From Acanthosepion esculentum (taxonomy: Eukaryota; Mollusca; Cephalopoda; Sepiida; Sepiidae), in assembly GCA_964036315.1 (NCBI GenBank), contig CAXIWW010000817.1, positions 1,709,501-1,773,500 of the forward strand: 64,000 bases of DNA, in the 5' to 3' direction. Shown here one piece after another: positions 1 to 13,575 of the stretch. Each line of letters starts with the position of its first letter. Position 1 is the stretch's first letter. A model generated the notes under the pieces. That model saw nothing but the letters and a program-made list of their open reading frames with translations. It searched no databases and had not been told where the DNA came from. The translations under genes and the position numbers were made by a program.

Positions 1-1404
1 CCGAGTTTCTGATCTGTTGGTTTCTGTTGCATACTTGAGCGTCTAATGTAAAAAGATAAACTACGTCCAGCAGCATGGCCTCTGATCTGTTGGTTTCCGG
101 TCCATATTTGAGCGTCTAATGAAAGATTTTAGACTACGTCCAGCAGCATGGCCTCTGACCTGTTGGCTTCCGGACCATATCTGACCGTCTTGTATAAGAT
201 GATACACTACGTCTAGCAGCCATGATTCTGATCTGTTGGTTTCTGGTGCATATTTGAGCGTCTAAAATAAAAAGATAAACTATGTCCAGCAGCATGGCCT
301 CTGACCTGTTGGTTTTCGATCCATATTTGAGCGGCTAATGTAAGATTTTAGACTACGTCCAGCAGCATGTCCTCTGACCTGTTGGCTTCCGGTCCATATT
401 TGAGCGTCTTGTGTAAGATGATACACTACGTCCAGCAGCCATGATTCTGATCTCTTGCTTTCTGTTGCATATTTGAGCGTCTAATGTAAAAAGATAAACT
501 ATGTCCAGCAGCATGGCCTCTGACCTGTTGGCTTCCGGTCCATATTTGAGCGTCTTGTGTAAGATGATACACTACGTCCAACAGCCCTGTTTCTGATCTG
601 TTGGTTTCTGTTGCATACTTGAGCGTCTAATGTAAAAAGATAAACTACGTCCAGCAGCATGGCCTCTGATCTGTTGGTTTCCGGTCAACATTTAAGCGTC
701 TAATGTAAGATGTTAGACTACGTACAGCAGCCTGGCCACTGACATGTTGGCTTCCGGTCCATATTTGAGTATCTTGTTTAAGATGATACACTACGTCCAG
801 CAGCCCTGTTTCTGATATCTTGGTTTCTGGTGCATATTTGAGCGTCTAATGTAAAAAGATAAACTACGTCCAGCAGCATGGCCTCTGATCTGTTGGTTTC
901 CGGTCCATATTTGAGCGTCTAATGTAATATTTTTGACTACGACCAGCAGCATGGCCTCTGACCAGTTGGCTTTCGTTCGATATTTGAGCGTTTGTGTAAA
1001 ATGATACACTACGTCCAGCAGCCATGATTCTGGTCTCTTGGTTTCTCGTGCATATTTGAGCGTCTAATGTAAAAAGATAAACTACGACCAGCAGCATGGC
1101 CTTTGTTCTTTTGGTTTCAGGTCCATATTTGAGCCTCCAATGTAAGATCTTAGACTACGTCCAGCAGCATGGCCTCTGACCTGTTAGCTTCCGGTCCATA
1201 TTTGAGCGTCTTGTGTAAGATGATACACTACGTCCAGCAGCCATGATTCTGATCTGTTGGTTTCTGGTGCATATTTGAGCGTCTAATGTAAAAAGATAAA
1301 CTACGTCCAGCAGCATGACCTCTTATCTTTTGGTTTCCCGTCCATATTTGAGCGTCTAATGTAAGATGTTAGACTACCTCCAGCAGCATGGCCTCTGATC
1401 TGTT
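1..1404 (+). repeat. Satellite family A array (73-bp monomers), block 1, truncated at window start
   Basis: Tandem ~73-bp monomers. Each carries a core like TTGAGCGTCTAATGTAA, then a variable hexamer zone, then ACTACGTCCAGCAGC, and ends in CTGATCTGTTGGTTTC. Three monomer types alternate and differ after TGTAA: AAAGATAAACTAC, GATTTTAGACTAC and GATGATACACTAC. The third is followed by CCATGATTCTG or CCCTGTTTCTG instead of CATGGCCTCTG. Together they form a ~220-bp higher-order unit, with occasional skipped or repeated monomers. Short open frames cross the array but change frame with every 73-bp step, so I see no coding function. The block runs off the left edge, so its true length is unknown. On the right it passes directly into family B. 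Family not recognised. Confidence 0.93.
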
Positions 1405-1410
1405 GGTGTC
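1403..1410 (+). other. A-to-B satellite junction, copy 1
   Basis: Family A reads CTGATCTGTTGGT and family B reads ATATTGGTGTCCAATTG. The two are spliced through the shared TTGGT, giving TCTGTTGGTGTCCAATTGTC. The same splice recurs near 49431-49440 and, inverted, near 40004-40020, so it is an inherited breakpoint and not three independent joins. Confidence 0.9.
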
Positions 1411-4222
1411 CAATTGTCGGGAATTTCTTGCCTTATCCATAATTACAAAAGTTTTTTCGACACCTTGAATAGAGTCGAGGCGAAATTCAACGGTATGGGG
1501 ACTTGTGTTAGCTCATTTGCGGAAATTGTCATGCGGCCTTAAACTGGGAAATAAGTCATATTTCACTTGTTTATAACTTTTTTCCAGTAAAAGAAATATT
1601 TTCAAAATGGGTATCAAATTGTGTGCAATTATTGGATTTATCTATATATACAGAGATTTTTCATTTGCTCAGATAGTAAAAAGTACAGCTTTCACCATGT
1701 GCGCGGTATGTCGTCTGACAATTTACATCGTCCGAATTCCAGTGTGCACTATAAAACTGCATTTGTAATTTTTCCTTTTTATAGAATCCACAAAATATTG
1801 GTGTCCAATTGTCGGGAATTGCTTACCTCATCCATAATTACAAAAGTTTTTTCGACACCTTGATTAGAGTTCAGTCGAAATTCAACGGTATGGTGACTTT
1901 TCTTAGCTCATTTGCGGAAATTGTCATGCGGCCCTAAACTGGGAAATCAGTCATAATTCGCTTGTTTATTGCTTTTTTCCAGTAAAAGAAATATTTTCAA
2001 ATTGGGTATCAAATTGTCTGCAATTATTTGATTTGTCTATGTATACAGGGATTATTCATTTGCTCAGATAGTAAAAAGTACAGCTTTCACCATGTGCGCG
2101 GTATGTCCTCTGACAATTTACAGCGTCCGAATTCCAGTGTGCACAATAAGACTGCATTTCTAATTTTTCCTCTTTATAAAATCCACAAAATATTGCTGTC
2201 CCATTTTCGGGAATTTCTTGAGTCATCCATGATTACAAAAGGTTTTTCGACACCTTGATTAGAGTCGAGTCGAAATTCAACGGTATGGGGACTTGTGTTA
2301 GCTCATTTTCGGAAATTGTCATGCGGCCCTAAACTGGGAAATCAGTCATATTTCACTTGTTTATAACTTTTTTCAACTAAAAGAAATATTTTCAAAATGG
2401 GTGACAAATTGTGTGCAATTATTTGATTTGTCTATGTTTACAGGGATGTTTCATTTGCTCAGATAGTAAAAAGTACAGCTTTCACCATGTGCGCGGTATG
2501 TCGTCTGACAATTTACAGCGTCCGAATTCCACTGTGCACAATAAGAATGCATTTCTAATTTTTCCTTTTTATCGAATCCACAAAATATTGGTGTCCAATT
2601 GTCGAGAATTTCTTACCTTATCCATAATTACACAAGTTTTTTCGACACATTGAATAGAGTCGAGGCGAAATTCAACGTTATGGGGAATTGTGTTAGCTCA
2701 TTTGCGGAAATTCTCATGCGGCCCTAAACTGGGAAATCAGTCATATTTCACTTGTTTATAACTTTTATCAAGTAAAAGAAATATTTTCAAAATGGGTATC
2801 ACATTGTGTGCAATTATTTGATTTTTCTATGTTTACAGGATTTTTTTTTTCTCAGATAGTAAAAAGTACAGCTTTCACCATGTGCGCGGTAAGTCGTCTG
2901 ACAATTTACAGTTTCCGAATTCCAGTGTGAACAATAAGACTGCATTTCTAATTTTTCCTTTTTAAAGAATCCACAAAATTTTGTTTTCCAATTGTCGGGA
3001 ATTTCTTGCATTATCCATGATTACACAAGTTTTTTCGACACATTGAATAGAGTCGAGGCGAAATTCAACGTTATGGGGAATTGTGTTAGCTCATTTGCGG
3101 AAATTCTCATGCGGCCCTAAACTGGGAAATCAGTCATATTTCACTTGTTTATAACTTTTATCAAGTAAAAGAAATATTTTCAAAATGGGTATCACATTGT
3201 GTGCAATTATTTGATTTGTCTATGTATACAGGGATTTTTCATTTACTCAGATAGTAAAAAGTACAGCTTTCAGCATGTGCGCGGTAAGTCGTCAGACAAT
3301 TTACAGCGTCCGAATTCCAGTGTGCAGAATAAGACCGCATTTCTCACTTTTCCATTTTATCGAATCCACAAAATATTGGTGTCCAATTGTCGGGAATTTC
3401 TTACCTTATCCATAATTACAAAAGTTTTTCGACACGTTGAATAGAGTCGAGGCGAAATTCTACGGTTTGGGGACTTGTGTTAGCTTATATGGGGAAATTG
3501 TCATGCGGCCCTAAACTGGGGAATCAGTCATATTTCACTTGTTTATAACTTTTTTCCAGTAAAAGAAATATTTTCAAAATGGGTATAAAATTGTGTACAA
3601 TTATTTGATTTGTCTATGTTTACAGGGATTTTTCATTTGCTCAGATAGTAAAAAGGACAGCTTTCACCATGTGCGCCGTATGTCCTCTGACAATTTACAG
3701 CGTCCGAATTCCAGTGTGCACAATAAGACTGCATTTCTAATTTTTCCTTTCTATCGAATCCACAAAATATTGGTGTCCAATTGTCGAGAATTTCTTACCT
3801 TATCCATAATTACAAAAGTTTTTCGACACGTTGAATAGAGTCGAGGCGAAATTCAACGGTATGGGGACTTGTGTTAGCTCATTTGCGGAAATTGTCAGGC
3901 GGCCCTAAACTGGGAAATCAGTCATAATTCACTTGTTTATAACTTTTTTCCAATAAAAGAAATATTTTCAAAATGGGTATCAAATTGTGTGCAATTATTT
4001 GATTTGTCTGTGTATACAGTGATATTTCATTTGCTCAGATAGTAAAAAGTACAGCTGTCACCATGTGCGCGGTATGTCGTCTGACAATATACAGCGACCG
4101 AATTCCAGTGTGCACAATATGAATGCATTTCTAATTTTTCCTTTTTATAGAATCCACAAAATATTGGTGTCCAATTGTCGAGAATTTCTTGCCTTATCCA
4201 TAATTACAAAAGTTTTTTCGAC
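1405..4222 (+). repeat. Satellite family B array (394-bp monomers), block 1
   Basis: Seven full monomers of 393-395 bp start at about 1405, 1800, 2195, 2590, 2983, 3378 and 3772. A ~58-bp partial copy follows from 4166. The unit is AT-rich and non-repetitive inside. Landmarks in order are GTGTCCAATTGTCGGG, TTACAAAAGTTTTTTCGACA, CATGCGGCCCTAAACTGGG, ACTTGTTTATAAC, CAGATAGTAAAAAGTACAGC and GCGTCCGAATTCCAGTGTGC. An EcoRI site (GAATTC) falls once per unit. Copies differ mainly by scattered substitutions and 1-bp indels. An ~80-codon frame is open in most copies but lacks an ATG at its start. The block stops inside a monomer, where TTTTTTCGACA meets C-family TAGACGACC. No similarity to a known transposon is recognised. 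Confidence 0.93.
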
Positions 4223-7200
4223 ATAGACGACCCCCCACCCAGGAGACAGTCCCAGAAAGTCCCACGCAGACGACACCCACTCCCAGAAAGTCCCACGCAG
4301 ACGACCCCCTAGTCCCAGAAAGTCCCACGCAGACGATCCTCCAGACAAAAGAAAGTCCCAGAAAGTCCCAACCAGACGACCCCCAGTCCCAGCAAGTCGC
4401 ACGCAGACGACCCCCCCAACCCAGGAGACAATCCCAGAAAGTCGCACGCAGACGACACCCAGTCCCAGAAAGTCCCATGCAGACATCCCCCCACCCAGGA
4501 GACAGACCCAGATATCCCACGCAGACGACCCCAAGTCGCAGAAAGTCCCATGCAGACGACCCCCCACCCAGGAGACAGACCCATATATCCCACGCAGACA
4601 ACCCCCAGTCACAGAAAGTCCCACGCACAAGAACACCCACCCAGGAGACAGTCCCAGAAAGTCCCACGCAGACGACCCCACACCCAGGAGACAGTCCCAG
4701 AAAGTCCAACGCAGACGACCCACAGTCCCAGTAAGTCCCACGTAGACGATTCCCACCCAGGAGACAGTCCCAGAAAGTCCCACGCAGACGACCCCCAATC
4801 ACAGAAAGTCCCACGCAGACGACCCCCAGTCACAGAAAGACCCACGCTGACGACCCCCACCCAGGAGACAGATTCAGAAATTCCCACGCAGACGAGCCCC
4901 CACCCAGGAGACAGTCCCAGAAAGTCCCACGCAGACGAACCCCCACGCATGAGACAGTCCCAGAAAGTCCAACGCAGACGAACCCCCACCCAGGAGACAG
5001 TCCCAGAAATCCCACGCAGACGATCCCCCACCCAGGATGCAGTCCAAGAAAGTCCCACGCAGACGACGCCCAGTCCAAGAAAGTCCCACGCAGACGACCC
5101 CCAGACAGGAGAGTGTCCCAGCAAGTCCCAGGCAGACGACCCCCAGTCCCAGTAAAGCCCACGCAGACGAACACCCACCCAGGAGACAGTCCCAGAAAGT
5201 CCCATGCAGACGACCCCCTCCCGGGAGACAGTCTCAGAAAGTCCCACGCAGACGAGCCCCCACCCAGGAGACAGTCCGAGAAAGTCCCACGCTGACGACA
5301 CCCCACGCATGAGACAGTCCCAGAAAGTCCAACGCAGACGAACACCCACCCAGGAGACTGTCCCAGAAAGAACCACGCAGACGACCCCCAGTCCCAGAGA
5401 GTCCCACACAGACGACCCCCAGTCGTAGGAAGTCCCATGCAGACGACCCCCACCCAGGAGACTGTCCCAGAAATTCCCACGCAGACGACCCCCAGACAGG
5501 AGACAGTCCCAGATTGTTCCAGACAGACAACCCCCCCCCAGGAGACAGTCCCAGAAAGTCCCACGCAAAAGACCCCCAGTCCCAGAAAGTCCCACGCAGA
5601 CGACCCCAGTCCCAGAAAGTCCGACGCAGACGACCCCCCACCCAAAAGACAGTCCCAGAAAGTCCCACGCAGACGACCCCCAGTCCCACAAAGTCCCACG
5701 CAGACGAAACCGCACCCAGGAGACTGTCCCAGAAAGACCCATGCAGACGACACCCAGTCCCAGAAAGTCCAACGCAGACGAGCCCCCACCCAGGAGACAG
5801 TCACAGAAAGTCCCACGCAGACGACACCCAGTCCAAGAAAGTCCCACGCAGACGAGCCCCAGACAGGAGAGTGTCCCAGCAAGTCCCACGCAGACGACAC
5901 CCAGTCCCAGAAAATCCCACGCAGATGAACACCCACCCAGGAGCCAGTCCCAGAAAGTCCCACGCAGACGACCCTTCCACCCAGGAGCCAGTCCCAGAAA
6001 GTCCCACGCAGACGACACCCCACCTAGTAGACAGTACCAGAAAGTCCCACGCAAACGAGACCCAGTCCCTGAAAGTCCCACGCAGCCGACCTCCCCCACC
6101 CAGGAGACAGTCCCAGAAAGTACCAAACAGACGACCTCCCACCTAGGAGACAGTCCCAGAAAGTCCCACGCAGACGACCCCAAGTCACAGAAAGTCCCAC
6201 GCAAACGACCCCCACCCAGGAGACAGTCCCAGAAAGTCACAAACAGACGACCCCCACCCAGGAGACAGTCCCAGAAAGTCCCACGCAGAAGACCCCCAGT
6301 CCCACAAATCCCACGCAGACGACAAAGCACCCAGGAGACTGTCCCAGAAAGACCCACGCAGACGACCCCCTGTCCCAGAAAGTCCCACGCAGACGAGTCC
6401 CCACCCAGGAAACAGTCCCAGAATGTCCCACGCAGACGACCCCCCACCCAGGAAAGAGTCCCAGAATGACCCACGAAGACGACCCCCAGTCCCATAAAGT
6501 CCCACGCAGACGTCCTTCAGTCCCAGAAAGTCCCACGCAGACGACCACCACCCAGGAGACAGTCCCAGAAAGTCCCACGCAGACGACACCCAGTCCCTGA
6601 AAGTCCCACGCAGACGACCCCCCACGCAGGAGACTGTACCAGAAAGACCCATGCAGACGACACCCCACCCAGGAGACAATCCTAGATATCCTACGCAGAC
6701 GACCCACCACCCAGGAGACAGTCCCAGAAAGTCCCACGCAGACTACCCCCCACCTAAGAGACAGTCCCAGAAAGTCCCACGGAGACCACCCCCAGTCCCA
6801 GAAAGTCCCATGCAGACGACACCCCACCCAGGAGAGAGTCCAAGAAAGACCCACACAGACGACCACACACCCAGGAGACAGTCCCAGAAAGTCCGACGCA
6901 GACGACCACCCAGTCCCAGAAAGTCACACGCAGACGACCCCCAGTCTTAGGAAGTCCCATGCAGACAACCTTCCACCCAGGAGACAGTCCAAGAAAGTCC
7001 CACGCAGACGACCCCCACCCAGGAGACAGTCCAAGAAAGTCCCACGGAGACGACCACACACCCAGGAGACAGTCCCAGAAAGTCCGACGCAGACGACCCC
7101 CAGTCCCAGAAAGTCCCACGCAGACGACCCCAGCCCTAGGAAGTCCCATGCAGACGACCCCAGTCAGGAGACAGTCCCAGAAAGTCCCACGCAGACGACC

Positions 7201-9263
7201 CCCACTCAGGAGACAGTCCCAGAAAGTCCCAAACAGACGACACCCACCCAGGAGACACTCCCAGAAAGTCCCACGCAGAAGATCCCCAGTCCAAGAAAGT
7301 CCCACGCAGACGTCCTTCAGTCCCAGAAAGTCCCACGCAGACGACCACCACCCAGGAGACAGTCCCAGAAAGTCCCACGCAGACGACACCGGTCCCCGAA
7401 AGTCCCACGCAGACGACCCCCCACGCAGGAGACAGTCCCAGAAAGTCCCACGCAAAAGACCCAAAGTCCCTGAAAGTCCCATGAAGACGACCCCCCACCC
7501 AGGAGACAATCCTAGATATCCCACGCAGACGACCCCCACCCAGGAGACAGTCCCAGAAAGTCCCACGCTGACGACCCCTAGTCCAAGAAAGTCCCAGGCA
7601 GACGACCCCCAGACAGGAGACAGTCCCAGAAAATCCCACGCAGACGACCCCCACCCAGGAGACAGTCCCAGAAAGTCCCACACAGACGACCCCCCACCCA
7701 GGAGACAGTCCCAGAAAGTTCCACGCAGACGACCCCCCACCCAGGAGACAGTCCCAGAAAGTCCCACGCAGACGACCCCCAGTCCCAGAAAGTCACACAC
7801 AGACGAGCCCCACCCAGGTGACAGTCCCAGAAAGTCCCACGCAGACGACACCCAGTCCCTGAAAGTCCCACGCACACGACCCCCCACGCAGGAAACATTC
7901 CCAGAATTACGACCTCCAGTCCTAGAATGTCCCACGCAGAAGACCCCTCACCAAGGAGAATCCAAGAAAGACCCACGCAGACGACCCCCAGTCCCAGAAA
8001 GTCCCATGCAGACGACCCCCCACCCAGGAGACTGTCCCAGATATCCCACGCAGATAACCTTCCACCCAGGAGACTGTCCAAGAAAGTCCCAAGCAGACGA
8101 CCCCCACCCAGGAGACAGTCCCAGAAAGTCCGACGCAGACGTCCCCCAGTCCGAGAAAGTCCCACGCAGACGACCCCCAGTCCTAGGAAGTCCCATGCAG
8201 ACGACCCCAGTCAGGAGACAGTCCCAGAAAGTCCCACGCAGAAGACCCCCAGTCCAAGAAAGACCCACACAGACGACCACCAGTCCCAGAAAATCCCACG
8301 CACACGACACCGCACCAAGGAGCCTGTACCAGAAAGACGCATGCAGACGACCCCCAGTCCCAGAAAGTCCCATGCAGACGACACCCCACCCAGGAGACAC
8401 TCCTAGATATCCCACGCAGACGACCCCACACCCAGGAGCCAGTCCCAGAAAGTCCCACGCAGAGGACCCCCAGACAGGAGAGTGTCCCAGCAAGTCCCAC
8501 GGAGACGTCCCCCAGTCCCAGAAAATCCCACGCAGACGACACCGAACCCAGGAGACTGTCCCAGAAAGCCCCACGCAGACGACCCCCAATCCCAGAAAGT
8601 CCCACGCAGACGAGTCCCCACCGAGGAAACAGTCCAAGAATGTCTCACGAAGACGACCCCCAACCCAGGAGTGAGTCCCAGAAGGACCCACGCAGACGAC
8701 CCACTTTCCAATAAAGTCCCACGCAGACGACCTTCAGTCCGAGAAAGTCCCACGCAGACGACCACCACCCAGGAGACAGTCCCAGAAAGTCCCACGCAGA
8801 GGTCACCCAGTCCCTGAAAGTCCCACGCAGACGACCCCCCACGCAGGAGACAGTCCCACGCAAAAGACCCCCAGTTCCAGAAAGTCCCATGAACGACCCC
8901 CCACCCAGGAGACAGTCCTAGATATCCCACGCAGACGACCCCACCCTGGAGACAGTCCCAGAAAGTCCCACGCTGAAGACTTCCAGACAGGAGACAGTCC
9001 CAGAAAATCCCACGAAGAAGACCCCCACCCAGGAGACATTCCCAGAAAGTCCCACCCAGAAGATCCCCAGTCCCAGAAAGTCCCACGCAGACGACACCCC
9101 ACCCAGGAGACAGACCCAGGAAGTCCCACGCAGACGATCCCCAGTCCCAGAAAGTCCCACGCAGAGGACCCCCAGTCCCACAAAATCCCACGCAGAAGAC
9201 ACAGCACCAAAGAGACTGTACCAGAAAGACCCATGCAGACGACCCCCAGTCCCAGAAAGTCCC

Positions 9264-9873
9264 ATGCAGACGACACCCCACCCAGGAGACAGTCCCAGAA
9301 AATGCCACGCAGACGACCCCCCACCCGGGAGACAGTCCCAGTTAGTCCGACGCAGACGACCCCCAGTCCAAGGAAGTCCCATGCAGACGACCCCCAGCCA
9401 GGAGACAATGACAGAAAGTCCCACGCAGACGACCCCCACCCAGGAGACAGTCCAAGAAAGTCCCAAAAAGACGACCCCCACCCAGGAGACAGTCCCAGAA
9501 AGTCCCACGCAGAAGTTCCCCAGTCCAAGAAAGATCCACGCAGACGACTCCCAGTCCAAGAAAGTCCCATGCAGACGACACCCCACCCAGGAGACAGTCC
9601 CAGAAAATGCCACGCAGACGACCCCCCACCCGGGAGACAGTCCCAGTTAGTCCGACGCAGACGACCCCCAGTCCAAGGAAGTCCCATGCAGACGACCCCC
9701 AGCCAGGAGACAATGACAGAAAGTCCCACGCAGACGACCCCCACCCAGGAGACAGTCCAAGAAAGTCCCAAAAAGACGACCCCCACCCAGGAGACAGTCC
9801 CAGAAAGTCCCACGCAGAAGTTCCCCAGTCCAAGAAAGATCCACGCAGACGACTCCCAGTCCAAGAAAGTCCC
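9264..9873 (+). repeat. Perfect 305-bp tandem duplication inside C
   Basis: Bases 9264-9568 and 9569-9873 read as the same sequence up to the last few bases, with no difference that I can see. They share rare private variants such as CCCGGGAGACAG, CCAGTTAGTCCGACG, GGAGACAATGACAG and CCCAAAAAGACGACC. Neighbouring C units differ from each other by many substitutions, so this is a very recent unequal-exchange event (or an assembly duplication). Confidence 0.9.
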
Positions 9874-12800
9874 ACGCAGACGACACCGCACCAAGGAAAC
9901 TGTACCAGAAAGACCCATGCAGACGACCCCCAGTCCCAGAAAGTCCCATGCATACGACACCGCACCCAGGAGTCAGTCTTAGATATCCCCCGCAGACGAC
10001 CCCACACCCAGGAGCCAGACAGGAGAGTGTCCCAGCAAGTCCCAGGCAGACGACCCCCAGTCCCAGAAAATCCCACGCAGACGAACACCCACCCAGGAGA
10101 CAGTCACAGAAAGTCCCACGCAGACGAACACCCACACAGGAGACAGTCCCAGAAAGTCCCACGCAGACGACCCCCAGTCCCAGATAGTCACACGCAGACG
10201 ACCACCACCCAGGAGACAGTCCAAGAAAGTTCCACGCAGACGACCCCCCACCCAGAAGACAGTCCCAGAAAGTCCCACGCAGACGACCCCCACCCAGGAG
10301 ACAGTCCCAGAAAGTCCCATGCAGACGACCCCCAGTCCCAGAAAGTCCCACGCAGAAGACACCCAGTCACACAAAGTCCCACGCAGACGACACCGCACCC
10401 AGGAGACTGTCCCAGAAAACCCACGCAGACGAGCCCCAGTCCCAGAATGTCCCATGCAGACGACCCCCCACCCAGGAGAGAGTCCCAGAATGACCCACGC
10501 AGACGACCCCCAGTCCCAGAAAGTCCCACGCAGACGACCCCCAATCCCACAAAATCCCACGCAGACGACACCGCACCCAGGAGACTGTACCAGAAAGACC
10601 CATGCAGACGACCCCCCCACCCAGGAGACAGTCCTAGATATCCCACGCAGACGACCCCGACCCAGGAGACAGTCCCAGAAAGTCCCACGCAGAAGACCCA
10701 CTGTCCCAGAAAGTCCCATGCAGACGAATCCCCACCCAGGAGACAGTCCTAGATATCCCACGCAGACGACCCCCCACCCAGGAGACAGTCCTAGATATCC
10801 CACAAATACGACCCCCACCCAGGAGACAGTCCCAGAAAGTCCCACGCCGCGGAGTCCCCACCCAGGAGACAGTCCCGGAAAGTCCCACGCAGACGACACC
10901 CAGTCCCTGAAAGTCCCACGCAGACGACCCCCACACAGGAGACAGTCCCAGAAAGTCCCAAACAGACGACACCCACCCAGGAGACACTCCCAGAAAGTCC
11001 CACGCAGAAGACCCCCAGTCCAAGAAAGACCCACGCAGACGACCCCCAGTCCCAGAAAGTCACACGCAGACGACCCCCAGACCCAGAAAGTCCCACGCAA
11101 AAGACCCCCAGTCCCAGAAAGTCCCATGCAGACGACCCCCGACCCAGGAGACAGTCCTTGATATCCCACGCAGACGACCCCAACCCAGAAGACAGTCCCA
11201 GAAAGGTCCCACGCAGAGGAGCCCCCACCCAGGAGACAGTCCCAGAAAGTCCCACGCAGACGACCCCAGTCCAAAAAAGTCCCACGCAGACAACCCCCAG
11301 ACAGGAGACAGTCCCAGCAAATCCGACGCAGACGACCCCCAGTCCCAGAAAATCCCACGCAGACGAACAGTCACCCAGGAGACAGTCCCAGAAAGTCCCA
11401 CGCAGACGACCACCCCACCCAGGAGACAGTCCCAGAAAGTCCAACGCAGACGACACCCAGTCCATGAATGTCCCAAGCAGACGACCCCCCACCCAGGAGA
11501 CAGTCCCAAAAAGTCCCACGCAGACGACCCTCAGACAGGTGAGTGTCCCAGCAAGTCCCACGCAGACGACCACCAATCCCAGAAAATCCCACGCAGACGA
11601 ACACCCACCCAGGAGACAGTCTCAGAAAGACCCACGCAAACGACCTCCAATCCCAGAATGTCCCACGCAGAAGACTCCACACCCAGGAGAGAGTCCAAGT
11701 AAGACCCACGCAGAAGACTCCCAGTCCCAGAAAGTCCCATGCAGACGACCCCCCACCCAGGAGACAGACCCAGATATCCAACGCAGACAACACCCCACCC
11801 AGGAGACAGTCCCAGAAAGTACCACGCAGACGACCCCTACCCAGGAGACAGTCCCAGAAATTCCCACGCAGACGACCCCCCCACCCAGGAGACAGTCCCA
11901 AAAAAGTCCCACGCAGAAGACCCCCCCAGGAGACAGTCCCAGAAAGTCCCAAACAGACGACACCCACCCAGGAGACAGTCCCAGAAAGTCCCACGCAGAA
12001 GACCCCCAATCCCACAAAATCCCACGCAGACGACACCGCACCCAGGAGACTGTACCAGAAAGACCCATGCAGACGACCTCCCACCCAGGAGACAGTCCTA
12101 GATAATCCCACGCAGACGACCCCCCACCCAGGAGACAGTCCCAGAAAGTCCCACGCAGACGAGTCCCTGTTAAAGAAAGTCCCACGCAGAGGAACCCCCA
12201 CGCAAGAGACAGTCCCAGAAAGTCCCACGCGAAAGACCACCAGACCCAGAAAATCCCATGCAGACGACCCCCCACCCAGGAGACAGTCCTAGATATCCCA
12301 CGCAGACGACCCCCACCCAGGATACAGTCCAAGAAAGTCCTACGCAGACGACACCCAGTCCCTGAAAGTCCCACGCAGACGACCCCCCACGCCGGAGACA
12401 TTCCCAGAATATCCCACGCAGACGACCCCCACCCAGGAGACAGTCCCAGAAAGTCCCAAACAGACGACACCCACCCAGGAGACACTCCCAGAAAGTCCCA
12501 CGCAGAAGACCCCCAGTCCAAGAAAGACCCACGCAGACGACCCCCAGTCCCAGAAATTCCCACGCAGATGAGCCCCCACCCAGGAGACAGTCCCAGAAAG
12601 TCCCACGCAGACGACCCCCAGTCCAAGAAAGTCCCACGCAGACAACCCCCAGACAGGAGACAGTCCCAGCAAGTCTGACGCAGACGACCCCCAGTCCCAG
12701 AAAATCCCACGCAGACGAACAGCCACCCAGGAGACAGTCCCAGAAAGTCCCACGCAGACGACCCCCCCACCCAGGAGACAGTCCCAGAAAGTCCCACGCA

Positions 12801-13575
12801 CACGACCCCCAGTCCCAGAAAGTCCCACGCAGACGACCCCCAATCCCACAAAATCCCACGCAGACGACACTGCACCCAGGAGACTGTACCAGAAAGACCC
12901 ATGCAGACGACCTCCCACCCAGGTGACAGTCCTAGATATCCCACGCAGACGACCCCCCACCCAGGAGACAGTCCCAGAAAGTCCCACGCAGACGAGCCCC
13001 TGTTAAAGAAAGTCCCACGCAGACGACACCCAATCCCTGAAAGTCCCACGCAGACGACCCCCCACGCAGGAGACATTCCCAGAAAGTCCCACGCAGACGA
13101 CCCCCACCCAGGAGACAGTCCCAGAAAGTACCAAACAGACGACCCCCACCCAGGAGACAGTCCCAGAAAGTCCCACACAGACGACCCCAAGTGCCAGAAA
13201 GTCCCACGCAGACGACCCCCAGTCCCACAAAATCCCACGCAGACGACACCGCACCCAGGAGACTGTACCAGAAAGACCCATGCAGACGACCCCCAGTCCC
13301 AGAAAGTCCCACGCAGACGACCCCACACCCAGGAGCCAGTCCCAGAAAGTCCCACGCAGACGACCCCCAGACAGGAGAGTGTCCCAGCAAGTCCCAGGCA
13401 GACGACACCCAGTCCCAGAAAATCCCACGCAGACGAACAGGAGAGAGTCCAAAAAAGATCCACGCAGACGACCACGAGTCCTAGAAAGTCCCATACAGAC
13501 GACCCCCCACCCAGGAGACAGTCCCAGAAAGTAACACGCAGACGAGCCCCACCCATGAGACAGTCACAGAAAGTC

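Noticed and set aside
1621..3838. ~80-codon frame repeated in most B monomers (also 17513-17755, 18302-18544, 19092-19322, 39555-39797, 49809-50051, 50598-50840)
   Set aside because: It begins at GTG or TTG in the copies I checked; the first in-frame ATG lies mid-frame, in GCGGTATGTCG. Several copies are frameshifted or interrupted (about 2814-3011, 4000-4160, 17934-18149, 50216-50419). An 80-codon frame kept by recent amplification does not need selection. A dN/dS test over all genomic copies with a value well below 1 would reopen it.
1405..4222. B as a transposon-derived unit with splice-like signals (TTTACAG|GG, GCG|GTATGT)
   Set aside because: No terminal repeats, target-site duplications, reverse transcriptase or transposase motifs are visible. 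The splice-like strings are short and expected by chance in ~394 bp.
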